The translations under genes were made by a program, and so were the position numbers. This document shows positions 15,648 through 23,634 of a stretch of DNA of 64,000 bases, one piece after another. A model generated the notes under the pieces. The model ran no database searches and had not been told where the DNA came from. It saw only the letters and a program-made list of their open reading frames with translations. This stretch comes from Acrocarpospora corrugata (GTDB lineage Bacteria > Actinomycetota > Actinomycetes > Streptosporangiales > Streptosporangiaceae). The stretch is taken from assembly GCF_009687845.1 (NCBI RefSeq), contig NZ_BLAD01000040.1, positions 159,666 through 223,665 of the forward strand, written 5' to 3'. How positions within the stretch are numbered: position 1 is the stretch's first letter; every line of letters starts with the position of its first letter.

Positions 15648-16646
15648 ATGATTCTGATCATGCTGCGATTGACGCAATACGCCCAAGGCGGCGGCTGCGC
15701 GTGCAAGATCCCGCCCGGTGAACTCGAGGACATCCTCGCGGGCCTGGGCGTCCCCGCTCCGCAGGACCCGCTCGGCGAGCTGCTGGTCGGCGTCGAGACC
15801 GGAGACGACGCCGCCGTCGTCCGGCTCGCGAACGGCACCGCGGTGGTGAGCACCGCCGACTTCTTCACCCCCGTCGTGGACGACCCGTTCGACTGGGGCC
15901 GCATCGCCGCCGCCAACGCGCTCTCCGACGTGTACGCCATGGGCGGCAGCCCCCTCATGGCGCTCAACCTGCTGTGCTGGCCCCGGGACGCGCTGCCGTA
16001 CGAGCTCGCGAAGGAGGTGCTGCGCGGCGGCGCGGAAGTCGCCGCGCGGGCGGGCTGCCACGTCGCGGGCGGCCACAGCGTCACCGCCCCCGAACCCATG
16101 TACGGCATGGCGGTCACCGGCCTCGCCGACCCCGACCAGCTGATGCGCAACGACGCCGGCCGCCCGGGACTGCCGCTGTCGCTGACCAAGCCGCTCGGCC
16201 TGGGCGTGCTCAACAACCGTCACAAGAGGACCGGCGAGGTCTTCCCGCAGGCGGTCGCGACCATGACCGAACTCAACGCGGACGCGAGCCGGGCGGCCGT
16301 GCGGGCGGGTGTCCGCTGCGCGACCGACGTGACCGGGTTCGGCCTGCTCGGCCATCTGTTCAAGCTGGCCAGGGCCTCGGGCGTGACGGCCGTGCTGGAC
16401 GCGGCGGCGGTCCCTCTGCTGGCGGGCGCTCGGGAGGCCGTCCGGGACGGGTTCGTGCCCGGCGGGTCGCGCCGCAACCTCGGCTGGGTGGCCGGGCGCC
16501 TCACCAGCACCGTCGACGAGGAGACCCTGCTCCTGCTCGCCGACGCCCAGACCTCGGGCGGGCTGCTGATCGCCGGAGAGGTGCCGGGCGCGCCGGTGAT
16601 CGGCGAACTCGTCCGCCGGGGCGAGCACGAGATCGTGGTGAGGTGA
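15648..16646 (+). CDS. selD: Selenide, water dikinase SelD (selenophosphate synthetase), Cys form
   Basis: The 332-residue enzyme makes selenophosphate from selenide and ATP. The N-terminal active-site motif is GGGCACKIPPGE with Cys17 and Lys20, so unlike many organisms this SelD is not itself a selenoprotein. Further motifs are TADFFTPVVDDPFDWGRIAA, ALSDVYAMGG, GGHSVTAPEPMYGMAVTG and ATDVTGFGLLGH. The start may be 15648 or the ATG at 15660 (MLRLTQYAQ); neither has a clear Shine-Dalgarno sequence. Divergent from selA across a very short spacer that must hold both promoters. Confidence 0.95.
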   Translation: MILIMLRLTQYAQGGGCACKIPPGELEDILAGLGVPAPQDPLGELLVGVETGDDAAVVRLANGTAVVSTADFFTPVVDDPFDWGRIAAANALSDVYAMGGSPLMALNLLCWPRDALPYELAKEVLRGGAEVAARAGCHVAGGHSVTAPEPMYGMAVTGLADPDQLMRNDAGRPGLPLSLTKPLGLGVLNNRHKRTGEVFPQAVATMTELNADASRAAVRAGVRCATDVTGFGLLGHLFKLARASGVTAVLDAAAVPLLAGAREAVRDGFVPGGSRRNLGWVAGRLTSTVDEETLLLLADAQTSGGLLIAGEVPGAPVIGELVRRGEHEIVVR

Positions 16647-16692
16647 CAGCTGTTAGGCCGCGCGCGAGATGGTGGCTAGCATCGTTCGGGAT

Positions 16693-18330
16693 ATGAGCGC
16701 TGCGATAGTTGTCAAGGGTCTCGCGGCCGGGCACGGGGAGCGGGTCCTGTTCTCGGGGCTCGACCTCGTGGTCGCCCCCGGGGACGTCATCGGGCTCGTC
16801 GGGGTCAACGGCGCGGGCAAGTCGACGCTGCTGCGCCTGCTCGCCGGCCTCGACGCGCCGGAGCAGGGCGGCATCAGCCTCTCCCCGGCCACGGCGGTCG
16901 TCGGCCACCTGCCCCAGGAGCCGGAGCGCAGGCCGGGCGAGACCGTCCGCCTGTTCCTGGCCCGCCGTACCGGCGTCGCCCAGGCACAGCACGACCTCGA
17001 CACCGCCACGCAGGCACTGGTGGAAGGTCTGCCCGGCGCCGACGACGCGTACAGCACGGGCCTGGAGCGCTGGCTCTCGCTGGGCGGCGCGGACCTGGAC
17101 GAACGCGCCGCCGAGGTGGCCGCCGACCTGGGCCTCACGATCGGCCTCGACCAGCCGATGACCTCGCTGTCCGGCGGCCAGGCGGCCCGCGCGGGGCTCG
17201 CCTCGCTACTTTTGAGCCGCTACGACCTCTTCCTGCTGGACGAGCCGACCAACGACCTCGACCTCGACGGGCTCGACCGGCTGGAGAAGTTCGTGACCGG
17301 CCTGCGCTCGGGCACGGTGCTGGTCAGCCACGACCGCGAGTTCCTCGCCAGGACCGTCACCAGCGTGCTCGAACTCGACCTGGCCCAGCAGCGGGTCCGC
17401 CTGTACGGCGGCGGCTACCAGGCCTACCTGGACGAACGCGAGGTCGCGCGCACCCACGCCAGACAGCAGTACGACCAGTACGCCGACACCCGCGCCCAGC
17501 TCGAGGCCCGCGCCCACACCCAGCGCGCCTGGATGGAAAAGGGCGTCAAGAACACGCGCCGCAAGATGAGCGACAACGACAAGATCGGGCGGAACGCCCG
17601 GACCGAGGCGACCGAGAAGCAGGCCGCCAAGGCGCGCCAGACCGAAAAGATGATCGAACGACTCGACGTGGTGGAGGAGCCGCGCAAGGAGTGGGAGCTG
17701 CGGATGGAGATCGCCGCCGCGCCCCGCGCCGGAGCGGTCGTCGCCACCCTGCGCGGGGCGGTCGCCCGCCGCGGCTCCTTCACACTCGGTCCCGTCGACC
17801 TGGAGATCGGCTGGGCCGAACGGGTGGCCATCACCGGCGCCAACGGCACCGGCAAGTCCACGCTGCTGGCCGCGCTGCTCGGCCGGCTCCCGCTGGAGGA
17901 AGGGCACGCCTCCCTCGGCCCCGGCGTGGTGGTCGGCGAGGTGGACCAGGCCCGAGGATTCTTCCTGGGCGGCGAGCCGCTGCTGGACGCCTTCGGGGCG
18001 CTGGTCGCACCGATGCCGCCCGCCGAGGCGCGCACGCTGCTGGCCAAGTTCGGCCTGAAGGCCGGCCACGTGATGCGCCCCGCGGCGACCCTGTCGCCCG
18101 GCGAGCGTACCCGGGCGGCCCTGGCGTTGCTGCAGGCCAGGGGGGTCAACCTGCTCGTGCTCGACGAGCCGACCAACCATCTCGACCTGCCCGCGATCGA
18201 GCAGTTGGAGTCGGCGCTCGCGAACTATCCGGGCACGCTGCTGCTGGTCACGCATGACCGGCGCATGCTTGAGGCGGTCCAGGTGGGCCGCCGCCTGCGG
18301 GTCAGCGCGGGGCTGGTCACCGAGATCTGA
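16693..18330 (+). CDS. ABC-F family ATPase (translation factor/antibiotic-resistance type)
   Basis: This 545-residue cytosolic protein has two ABC domains without membrane spans. First domain: LVGVNGAGKSTLLRLLAG (Walker A), SLSGGQAARAGLASLLLSRYD, FLLDEPTNDLD and SHDREFL. A long charged linker follows (about residues 245-320, YQAYLDEREVARTHARQQYD and on). Second domain: ITGANGTGKSTLLAALLG, LSPGERTRAALALLQA, LVLDEPTNHLDLPAIEQLE. ABC-F proteins act at the ribosomal E site; some protect against antibiotics. The subgroup cannot be fixed here. ATG 16693 was chosen over 16669 because it starts the first strand directly. The gene converges with a decayed minus-strand gene. Confidence 0.9.
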   Translation: MSAAIVVKGLAAGHGERVLFSGLDLVVAPGDVIGLVGVNGAGKSTLLRLLAGLDAPEQGGISLSPATAVVGHLPQEPERRPGETVRLFLARRTGVAQAQHDLDTATQALVEGLPGADDAYSTGLERWLSLGGADLDERAAEVAADLGLTIGLDQPMTSLSGGQAARAGLASLLLSRYDLFLLDEPTNDLDLDGLDRLEKFVTGLRSGTVLVSHDREFLARTVTSVLELDLAQQRVRLYGGGYQAYLDEREVARTHARQQYDQYADTRAQLEARAHTQRAWMEKGVKNTRRKMSDNDKIGRNARTEATEKQAAKARQTEKMIERLDVVEEPRKEWELRMEIAAAPRAGAVVATLRGAVARRGSFTLGPVDLEIGWAERVAITGANGTGKSTLLAALLGRLPLEEGHASLGPGVVVGEVDQARGFFLGGEPLLDAFGALVAPMPPAEARTLLAKFGLKAGHVMRPAATLSPGERTRAALALLQARGVNLLVLDEPTNHLDLPAIEQLESALANYPGTLLLVTHDRRMLEAVQVGRRLRVSAGLVTEI

Positions 18331-18345
18331 GTACGGCCAGAGCCG

Positions 18346-18990
18346 TCACCCGCGTGCCGCCAGCTTGTGTAGGCGGCGGATTCCTATGACGGTGGCTCCG
18401 GACAACACCAGGACCAAGAACCCGATCTGGATCAGGTATTGGGTGCCGTTGTTCGTCTGGCGTACCGGGTCTTGGCCGTAGCCTCCGGCCAGGCCCTGGA
18501 GGTCGTAGTCCGAGCCGGCTTGTTTGTCGGCGTAACGGGATACGACAAGGGTCTGGTAGTCGGCGACGCTGTAGATAGTTCCAGCGGTTTCAGCGGTTTC
18601 AGCGGTGGCCGAGGTGGTCAGCAGGCGAATCTGGCCGGCTGAGACCTCATACCATTCGTCGGTCTGGGGCTCGTGCAGGAGAGAGGTGCCGGTGGCCAGT
18701 GCGCGGCCATTCGCTCCTCCCGGGTGTCGGAGGAGATCTCCAGCATTCGCCAGGGATCGCCGTCCTTGATCATTGACACCGTTATTCCGGCACCGTCGCC
18801 GTTACGCGCGGGCACCGCGATATAGGCCAGTTCGCCGACCGGAGTGCCGGTGACTCCGCTCCCCCCGTTGCCCGAGCGTGAAATATGAATGACGACCGAA
18901 CCTGGCGAACCTTACGGAGAATCAACACAGGGTTCTGTGTAGGAATCCTCAATTCCCACGCTGTGCGTACAAATACTGCATTCGCCCAGC
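18346..18990 (-). pseudogene. Decayed gene for a membrane-anchored surface protein
   Basis: A coherent product can be read only by shifting frame. One frame gives VGELAYIAVPARNGDGAG and SMIKDGDPWRMLEISSDTRE, then near 18700 another frame continues with ALATGTSLLHEPQTDEWYEV, YSVADYQTLVVSRYADKQAG, a membrane helix (YLIQIGFLVLVLSGATVIGI) and a basic tail (RRLHKLAARG) before TGA at 18346. A TAA and further shifts occur upstream near 18920. The layout resembles an exported protein with a C-terminal membrane anchor; no family is recognised. It converges with the ABC-F gene. Confidence 0.5.
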
Positions 18991-19122
18991 AGGACTGGAG
19001 ACCCGGGTCAAGGACCTGGTCCGGCCGTCGAGGACGTCTATTCGGCTGGGGGCGTGTTCTCATTCCAGCGTTCGGACTCGGCCGCGCCCAAGAGCAAGAT
19101 GGCTGTGAGACGGAGCCGCCAG

Positions 19123-19359
19123 CTACGTATTGGCGCGGACTACCCAGATAGACACGTGGTCCTCGCCGTAGGTGTACCGAAGCGTGAAGAGGTCAGTCAC
19201 GAACTCGAACGCGTCAGGGATACCCCCGTATGGACGCGCGCCAAGCGGCTCAGGGGTGTCGACGAGATCTTCGATGGTCCGCAGGAGGCGCGCACGGAGT
19301 TGCGGCGGAAGAGCGGCGACGTCACCGATGACGGCGCCTAGGTGAAGCGTTCGTTTCAA
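19123..19359 (-). CDS. RelE/ParE-type toxin
   Basis: The 78-residue protein resembles small RelE/ParE superfamily toxins: an N-terminal helix (VAALPPQLRARLLRTIEDLV), then the segment PLGARPYGGIPDAFEFVTD and closing strands LRYTYGEDHVSIWVVRA. Its ATG overlaps the stop of the upstream antitoxin gene by 4 bases (ATGA), the usual antitoxin-toxin order. RelE-type members cut mRNA at the ribosome and ParE-type members act on gyrase; too few catalytic residues are diagnostic here to choose. It is slightly shorter than typical (85-100 residues). Confidence 0.75.
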   Translation of the reverse strand: MKRTLHLGAVIGDVAALPPQLRARLLRTIEDLVDTPEPLGARPYGGIPDAFEFVTDLFTLRYTYGEDHVSIWVVRANT

Positions 19360-19652
19360 AGTTCGTCACCGTCGCGGGTGACGCCGAAGTGGCGGTACAT
19401 GTCGTCGGCGTCGGTGAAGGCGAGCGCGGGGGTTTCACCGCGCTCAGCCTTCGCGATCTCCTCTTTGAACTGGGCGATCTCTTCCTGCTCACGGAGACGC
19501 CGGAAGTCGGTGTAGTCGTCCTCGCTGATCAGGACCGCGTGTTCGTCAGCCGAGCGGCTGATCTTCACTGGCACGTGGGCGTGCACGGCCCGGGAGACCA
19601 GCGTGCCCAACCGCTTGCGGGCTTCGACAATCCCGATCTGCTCAATCTCCAT
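19356..19652 (-). CDS. Phd/YefM-type antitoxin
   Basis: The 98-residue protein starts MEIEQIGIVEARKRLGTLVS, the Phd/YefM DNA-binding fold in which a short strand is followed by a helix positioning a Leu-rich dimer core, then VPVKISRSADEHAVLISEDDY, a canonical segment of the family. The acidic C-terminal tail (EEIAKAERGETPALAFTDA) would bind the toxin. It is first in a two-gene operon with the toxin. A perfect palindrome overlaps the start codon, consistent with autorepression. Confidence 0.85.
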   Translation of the reverse strand: MEIEQIGIVEARKRLGTLVSRAVHAHVPVKISRSADEHAVLISEDDYTDFRRLREQEEIAQFKEEIAKAERGETPALAFTDADDMYRHFGVTRDGDEL

Positions 19653-19686
19653 GTGTACACATTAGCCTAAGTGTCCATTGTGCACA
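19651..19686. promoter_or_regulatory. Palindromic operator(s) at the toxin-antitoxin start
   Basis: ATGTGTACACAT (19651-19662) is a perfect 12-bp palindrome that includes the antitoxin start codon. A related core, TGTGCACA, follows at 19679-19686. Phd/YefM antitoxins bind such paired palindromes to repress their own operon, and here the sites would block the start region. Confidence 0.6.
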
Positions 19687-19867
19687 CCCACTCAGCCGAG
19701 ACGAGTCTGGGGCTCTCCGAGGTGGGGAGGGTTCCGCCAACCCTTCAGGAAGGGTGTAGTTCCGGAAGGGGTTTGGGAACCCGACGTGTATGCGACCGGC
19801 GGTCCGGCGCACCTCCCGGGCGCGGGTGCCCGGATGGTTCTTTGGTGCACGGGCCCTTCGGCAGTCT

Positions 19868-20308
19868 TCAGCTGAGTTGTTCGGCCAGTCCGACGATGAT
19901 GCCCTCGGGGCCGCGGACGTAGCAGAGCCGGTAGCTGTTCTCGTACTGCGCCAGTTCGCCGACGAGTTCGGCGCCGTGGGTGCGCAGGCGGGCGACGACG
20001 TCCTCGATGTCGTCGACGGCGAACATGATGCGACGGATGCCCAGCGTGTTCGCCGGTGCGTCTTTCGGCTCGGCGCTGATCGCCTTCGGCGTGTGGAACA
20101 TCGCCAGCTCGATTCGGCTGTGGCCGTCCGGGGTTCGCAGCATGGCGATGTCCTGCCGGACGTCGTCGATCCCGATGACACGCTCCACCCAACGTCCCTC
20201 GATTGGCCCCTTGCCCTCCAGCTCCATGCCGAGTTCGACGAAGAACGAAATAACAGCGTCAATGTCGTCGACAACGATGAGGACGTTGTCCATCCGCTGG
20301 ATCGTCAT
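19868..20308 (-). CDS. VOC-superfamily (glyoxalase/dioxygenase fold) protein
   Basis: A 146-residue protein with two beta-alpha-beta-beta-beta modules: MDNVLIVVDDIDAVISFFVE near the start, RIELAMFHTP at the end of module 1, then RRIMFAVDDIEDVVARLRTH and a final YVRGPEGIIVGLAEQL. His/Glu residues at the ends of strands (for example the final E of the VGLAEQ strand) could bind metal. The ATG at 20308 follows AAGGAG at good distance, so the upstream arginine-rich extension is not part of the protein. Members include glyoxalases, ring-cleavage enzymes and drug-binding proteins. It is monocistronic. Confidence 0.8.
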   Translation of the reverse strand: MTIQRMDNVLIVVDDIDAVISFFVELGMELEGKGPIEGRWVERVIGIDDVRQDIAMLRTPDGHSRIELAMFHTPKAISAEPKDAPANTLGIRRIMFAVDDIEDVVARLRTHGAELVGELAQYENSYRLCYVRGPEGIIVGLAEQLS

Positions 20309-20525
20309 GCTGGATCTCCTTGTGGTGGTACGGCCACGGTGGCCGCGTCCGTCCCTAGGACGGAGCCGCCAGGCCGTTCTCGACATCACCTCTTGACGTG
20401 GCAGTGCCCGTCACGGGCCGGTCGTACCGCTTCGGAGTGTGATCTCATATCCGTCACGGCGTGACACTTTTCCTTCCCGGGATGACAGGGTGCAATGGAT
20501 ACATCGGGCGCCGTACCGGGAGTGA

Positions 20526-20987
20526 ATGGCTGTGGGATGGCTCGAAGCCTGTCTTCTTGGGGCTGCGGGAGGGGCGATCGTCGAGGTCGTCTCCCTGTGG
20601 GGCTATCTGACGGCATGGCAGCAAGATCGCCGTCGCGTACGTGCGGAAACCCCGGCGAGAAAGAACCGCCGGCTGCCTCCCCTGTCGGACTATGTCGATC
20701 CTGCCGCCGACCTCCTGGTCGCCCTCACGAGGCTCGGCATCGGCGCCTTGGCCGGATTCCTGTTGAAGGATCAGATCACTGGTGCCCTGGCAGCGATCGC
20801 GGTGGGTGCGGCGGGGCCGGCATTCCTACGACAGCTGGGGACGACGCGCGTGGTTCAGCAGGCCGCCGCGAATGGGCAATTCGATGTTCTGCCGATGGAA
20901 TCCTTGGCGGAGCTCGGCCAGGCCGCCCCACCGTCACGGCCCAGGCCCACGGCCCGGCGGCGAACCGTTGAGGAGGTGGTGGAATGA
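20526..20987 (+). CDS. Small membrane protein paired with the LAR-repeat protein
   Basis: The 153-residue protein has an N-terminal hydrophobic segment (ACLLGAAGGAIVEVVSLWGY), a basic loop, a second hydrophobic region (LVALTRLGIGALAGFLLKDQ into ITGALAAIAVGAAGPAFL), and a soluble proline/arginine-rich C-terminus. I recognise no family. Its stop overlaps the start of the next gene (ATGATG), so the two are translationally coupled. Membrane anchoring of the repeat protein or formation of a two-component membrane system is the simplest inference. Confidence 0.6.
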   Translation: MAVGWLEACLLGAAGGAIVEVVSLWGYLTAWQQDRRRVRAETPARKNRRLPPLSDYVDPAADLLVALTRLGIGALAGFLLKDQITGALAAIAVGAAGPAFLRQLGTTRVVQQAAANGQFDVLPMESLAELGQAAPPSRPRPTARRRTVEEVVE

Positions 20988-21793
20988 TGCCTCGGCCGCC
21001 GCTATCGCGCCGCTACTGGAATTCACTGGTCGACGTGCCTCGCGCGAAGCACAATCCGCGGAAAAATGGCCGCGCGAGCAACAGTTTGTGGCGGCGCTAC
21101 TGGACCACGCTTCTGGGAGTACGACTTCAGGGAGATGGCAGGGCACCCGAACCAGACCCTGCGCCGGCCAGAGAATCGACCGAGGCAGACCTCGGCACGC
21201 CCGACCCCCTCGCTGGCCTCGCCCTCGCTCGCAGCCTGGCCCGCAGCCGTACTTTCGCTCACGACCTCGCCCGCACCCTTGAGATCGACTTCGACCTCAC
21301 CCGTGTCCACAATCTCGCCCGAGAGTTGACCCGCAGCCTGGCCCGCGAACTCGCCCTCGCCCGCGACCTTGCTCGCGTCCTCGATATCAACTTCGCCGTC
21401 GACCTCGACGACGCCCGCACCCACGCTCTCGACCTCACCCGCGCCCGCGACCTTACTCGTGTCCAATCCCGCGTCCACAGCCTCGCCCTTGGTCTCGAAT
21501 CCGCCCTCGCCCTCCTCAACAAGCGCGGCATCGATCTGCTGATGACCGTTGCCAAAGACGATTTCCGCACATTGTTTCTCGACGGAATCGATCTTTCGGG
21601 CGTGGATCTGCGCGGCGCGCATCTGTCTCTCCCCGCGCTTACCGGAGCCAAGTGGTCGGAGGAGACCATGTGGCCGTCTCATCTGGAGACGCAACTCCGC
21701 GAGCATTCACGCGAAATCAGCCCGGGACTGTTCGTGGTGGCCGGCCCCGGTGATGACCGAAGCTCAACAGAACACCTGGTCCCTTCAGACTGA
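20984..21793 (+). CDS. Repeat protein with LAR/DLAR helical repeats and short pentapeptide-like region
   Basis: The 269-residue protein begins with a basic region in which RRYWNSLV and RRYWTTLL are near-duplicates. Residues ~70-175 form a striking alternation of Leu/Ala and Arg (SLARSRTFAHDLARTLEIDF, ELTRSLARELALARDLARVL), probably a long amphipathic helical array with a hydrophobic face and an Arg/Asp face. Residues ~195-220 read FLDGIDLSGVDLRGAHLSLP, matching the A(D/N)LxG pentapeptide pattern for a few turns. Such mixtures occur in actinobacterial proteins encoded beside membrane partners or STAND proteins. Function unknown. Confidence 0.6.
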   Translation: MMPRPPLSRRYWNSLVDVPRAKHNPRKNGRASNSLWRRYWTTLLGVRLQGDGRAPEPDPAPARESTEADLGTPDPLAGLALARSLARSRTFAHDLARTLEIDFDLTRVHNLARELTRSLARELALARDLARVLDINFAVDLDDARTHALDLTRARDLTRVQSRVHSLALGLESALALLNKRGIDLLMTVAKDDFRTLFLDGIDLSGVDLRGAHLSLPALTGAKWSEETMWPSHLETQLREHSREISPGLFVVAGPGDDRSSTEHLVPSD

Positions 21794-21809
21794 ACCCAAG
21801 CGTTGACCT

Positions 21810-21935
21810 TGACCTTAGGTCACGGTGCACGCTGAACGGGTGAACGACTTGAACTCCTGGGCCGGGATGGTGCCGGTCGCCGACACCGCGCTGGCCGTGA
21901 CCGACACGGGTGGGCTCGGTCGTCCCGATCGAGCG
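21810..21935 (+). pseudogene. MerR-type promoter dyad plus first ~25 codons of an alpha/beta hydrolase
   Basis: TGACCTTAGGTCA (21810-21822) is a perfect 13-bp palindrome preceded by TTGACC, the arrangement of promoters controlled by MerR-family activators in actinobacteria. It is followed by a GTG at 21840 and LNSWAGMVPVADTALAVTDT, the start of a hydrolase of the alpha/beta fold, after which the frame decays and meets the 3' end of the SDR gene. No MerR gene is present next to it. I infer a remnant of a MerR-regulated hydrolase locus. Confidence 0.5.
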
Positions 21936-21955
21936 GCCGTGGGTCGCGTTGCAGG

Positions 21956-22690
21956 TCAGACCTGCGCTACTCCTCCGTCGACGAACAGTTCAGCGCCGGC
22001 GACGAAGCTGGCGTCCGACGAGGCGAGGAACAGCACGGCCCGAGCGATCTCCTCTGGAATGCCGTAGCGCCCCAGCGGCACCATCGAGGCGATGAGCTCC
22101 TTAGTCGCCTCGGGGAGGCCCTCGACCCCCGGGGTGTCGATCGGCCCGGGGCTGATCACGTTCACGCGGATGTCACGATCCTTCAGTTCCATAGTCCACG
22201 TGCGCGCGAACGACCGCAGCGCAGCCTTACTCGCCAAGTAGACCGTGCTGCCCGCGACGCCCTTGCTGGCGCCCGCGCTGCTGTTGAGCACGATCGACGC
22301 GCCGTCGGACAACAGTGGCAGCAATTTCTGCACGGTGAACAAGGTGCCGCGCACGTTGATGTCGAAGACGTGGTCGAACGACTCCTCGGTGACCGCGGCC
22401 AGCGGTTCGTTCAGCAGGCCGTTGCCTGCGCTGGCGAACAGAATGTCGACCCGGCCCTTCTCTTCGCGGATGGTCTCCACGAGGCGGTCGAGATCGGCGA
22501 GGTCGCCTGAGTCGGCCTGCACACCGGTGACATTGGGACCGAGTTGCGCCACAGCAGCTTCCAGCTTGTCCTTGCGTCGTCCGGTGATGAAGACGTGGGC
22601 GCCTTCGGCGACGAACGCCCTGGCGGTGGCCAGTGCCATACCGGAAGTCGCGCCGGTGATGACAGCGACCTTTCCTTCGAGCTTGGGCAC
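21956..22690 (-). CDS. SDR-family oxidoreductase
   Basis: A 244-residue classical short-chain dehydrogenase. Nucleotide binding TGATSGMALATARAFVAEGA (G-x3-G-x-G variant with Met), DSGDLADLDRLV, ASAGNGLLNEPLA (NAG-like), SIVLNSSAGASKG with the catalytic Ser, YLASKAALRSFARTWTMEL with YxxxK, then PGPIDTPG and a C-terminal FVAGAELFVDGGVAQV typical of the 3-oxoacyl reductase/glucose dehydrogenase-like group. It starts at a GTG. It is divergent from a TetR gene, with shared repeats in between, so it is probably the repressor's target. Confidence 0.9.
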   Translation of the reverse strand: MPKLEGKVAVITGATSGMALATARAFVAEGAHVFITGRRKDKLEAAVAQLGPNVTGVQADSGDLADLDRLVETIREEKGRVDILFASAGNGLLNEPLAAVTEESFDHVFDINVRGTLFTVQKLLPLLSDGASIVLNSSAGASKGVAGSTVYLASKAALRSFARTWTMELKDRDIRVNVISPGPIDTPGVEGLPEATKELIASMVPLGRYGIPEEIARAVLFLASSDASFVAGAELFVDGGVAQV

Positions 22691-22726
22691 GATTGCGCCT
22701 TTCAGATTGGGGATGTGACAACGCCG

Positions 22727-22782
22727 ATAGTGAGGGGTACCTCGACTTCGACTGACGGTATCACCATAGTGAGGGGTGCCTC
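22727..22782. promoter_or_regulatory. Paired direct repeats in the SDR/TetR divergent promoter
   Basis: ATAGTGAGGGGTACCTC (22727-22743) and ATAGTGAGGGGTGCCTC (22766-22782) are 39 bases apart and differ at one position; each contains GAGG/CCTC arms. They lie between the divergent SDR and TetR genes and are the best candidates for the TetR binding sites. CATAAT just after the second copy could be the -10 box of the TetR gene. Confidence 0.6.
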
Positions 22783-22825
22783 AGCATAATGATGAGGGGG
22801 TGCTCATCTTGGTAACATCGCTGGT

Positions 22826-23515
22826 ATGGAGCACAGGGACGATGATTATCTCGACCAAGCACGAGTCGACTCGTCCGGCAGGGCGGCCGTACCGCGCCGG
22901 CGGGACGCGCGGCGCAACCGCGAGCTGCTCATCGGCCTCGCGCAGGAGGCGTTCGCCGATCACGGCGTCGATGCGTCCCTGGAGCAGATCGCACGGAAAG
23001 CGGGCCTGGCGATCGGAACCCTCTACCGGCACTTCCCGACCCGGGTCGATCTCCTGCTCGCCGCTTTCGAGCCGAGGCTGTCGGAATTCATGACGGCCGC
23101 CGAAACGACGCTCCTGATGGAGGACCCATGGGAAGGGTTCTGCACGTTCCTGGAAGCCCTGTGCGCCACGCAGGCCGGAGACCGCGGCTTCAACGACTTC
23201 ATCTCGATGAGGTTTCCCAACAGCCAGGCCACCGAGGCGATGCACGACCGCCTGTGCCACCTGGCCAGTGAGGTCATCGAACGCGGTCAGGCCGCCGGAG
23301 CCGTACGCCCAGACATCACCGACGCCGACATCATCAGCCTCGTCTGGGCCAACAGCCGCATCATCGACGCGACCAGAGGCGCCGCACCCAACGCGTGGCG
23401 GCGCAACCTGCACATCATGATCGACGGCTTCCGGGCCGCCCAGCACCACCCGCTACCCGAGCCACCACTCACCGAAGCACAGCTGTACCAGGCGATGGTC
23501 AACCTCACGACCTGA
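22826..23515 (+). CDS. TetR-family transcriptional regulator
   Basis: A 229-residue protein: after a variable N-terminus, RRNRELLIGLAQEAFADHGV and ASLEQIARKAGLAIGTLYRH form the TetR helix-turn-helix (residues ~30-80), and the rest is an all-helical ligand-binding domain ending near QHHPLPEPPLTEAQLYQ. TetR regulators repress divergent genes and release DNA on ligand binding. Its target is likely the SDR gene, given the divergent layout and the paired repeats between them. The start at 22826 leaves a long disordered head; a start at 22850-22890 is possible. Confidence 0.9.
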   Translation: MEHRDDDYLDQARVDSSGRAAVPRRRDARRNRELLIGLAQEAFADHGVDASLEQIARKAGLAIGTLYRHFPTRVDLLLAAFEPRLSEFMTAAETTLLMEDPWEGFCTFLEALCATQAGDRGFNDFISMRFPNSQATEAMHDRLCHLASEVIERGQAAGAVRPDITDADIISLVWANSRIIDATRGAAPNAWRRNLHIMIDGFRAAQHHPLPEPPLTEAQLYQAMVNLTT

Positions 23516-23634
23516 CAGCGCAGGCTTCTTTACAAAGTAGATTCATTAGAAGCGGAGTTGAGTAGAACTCTACTCAGGCACTATGAGCGGCCCCCCTGGA
23601 TGCTTGAGGAAATCGCCACGCTCAGGAGCCCGAC

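Noticed and set aside
15648-16646. SelD as a possible selenoprotein
   Set aside because: The motif GGGCACK has Cys at the position that is Sec in some organisms; no UGA is present.
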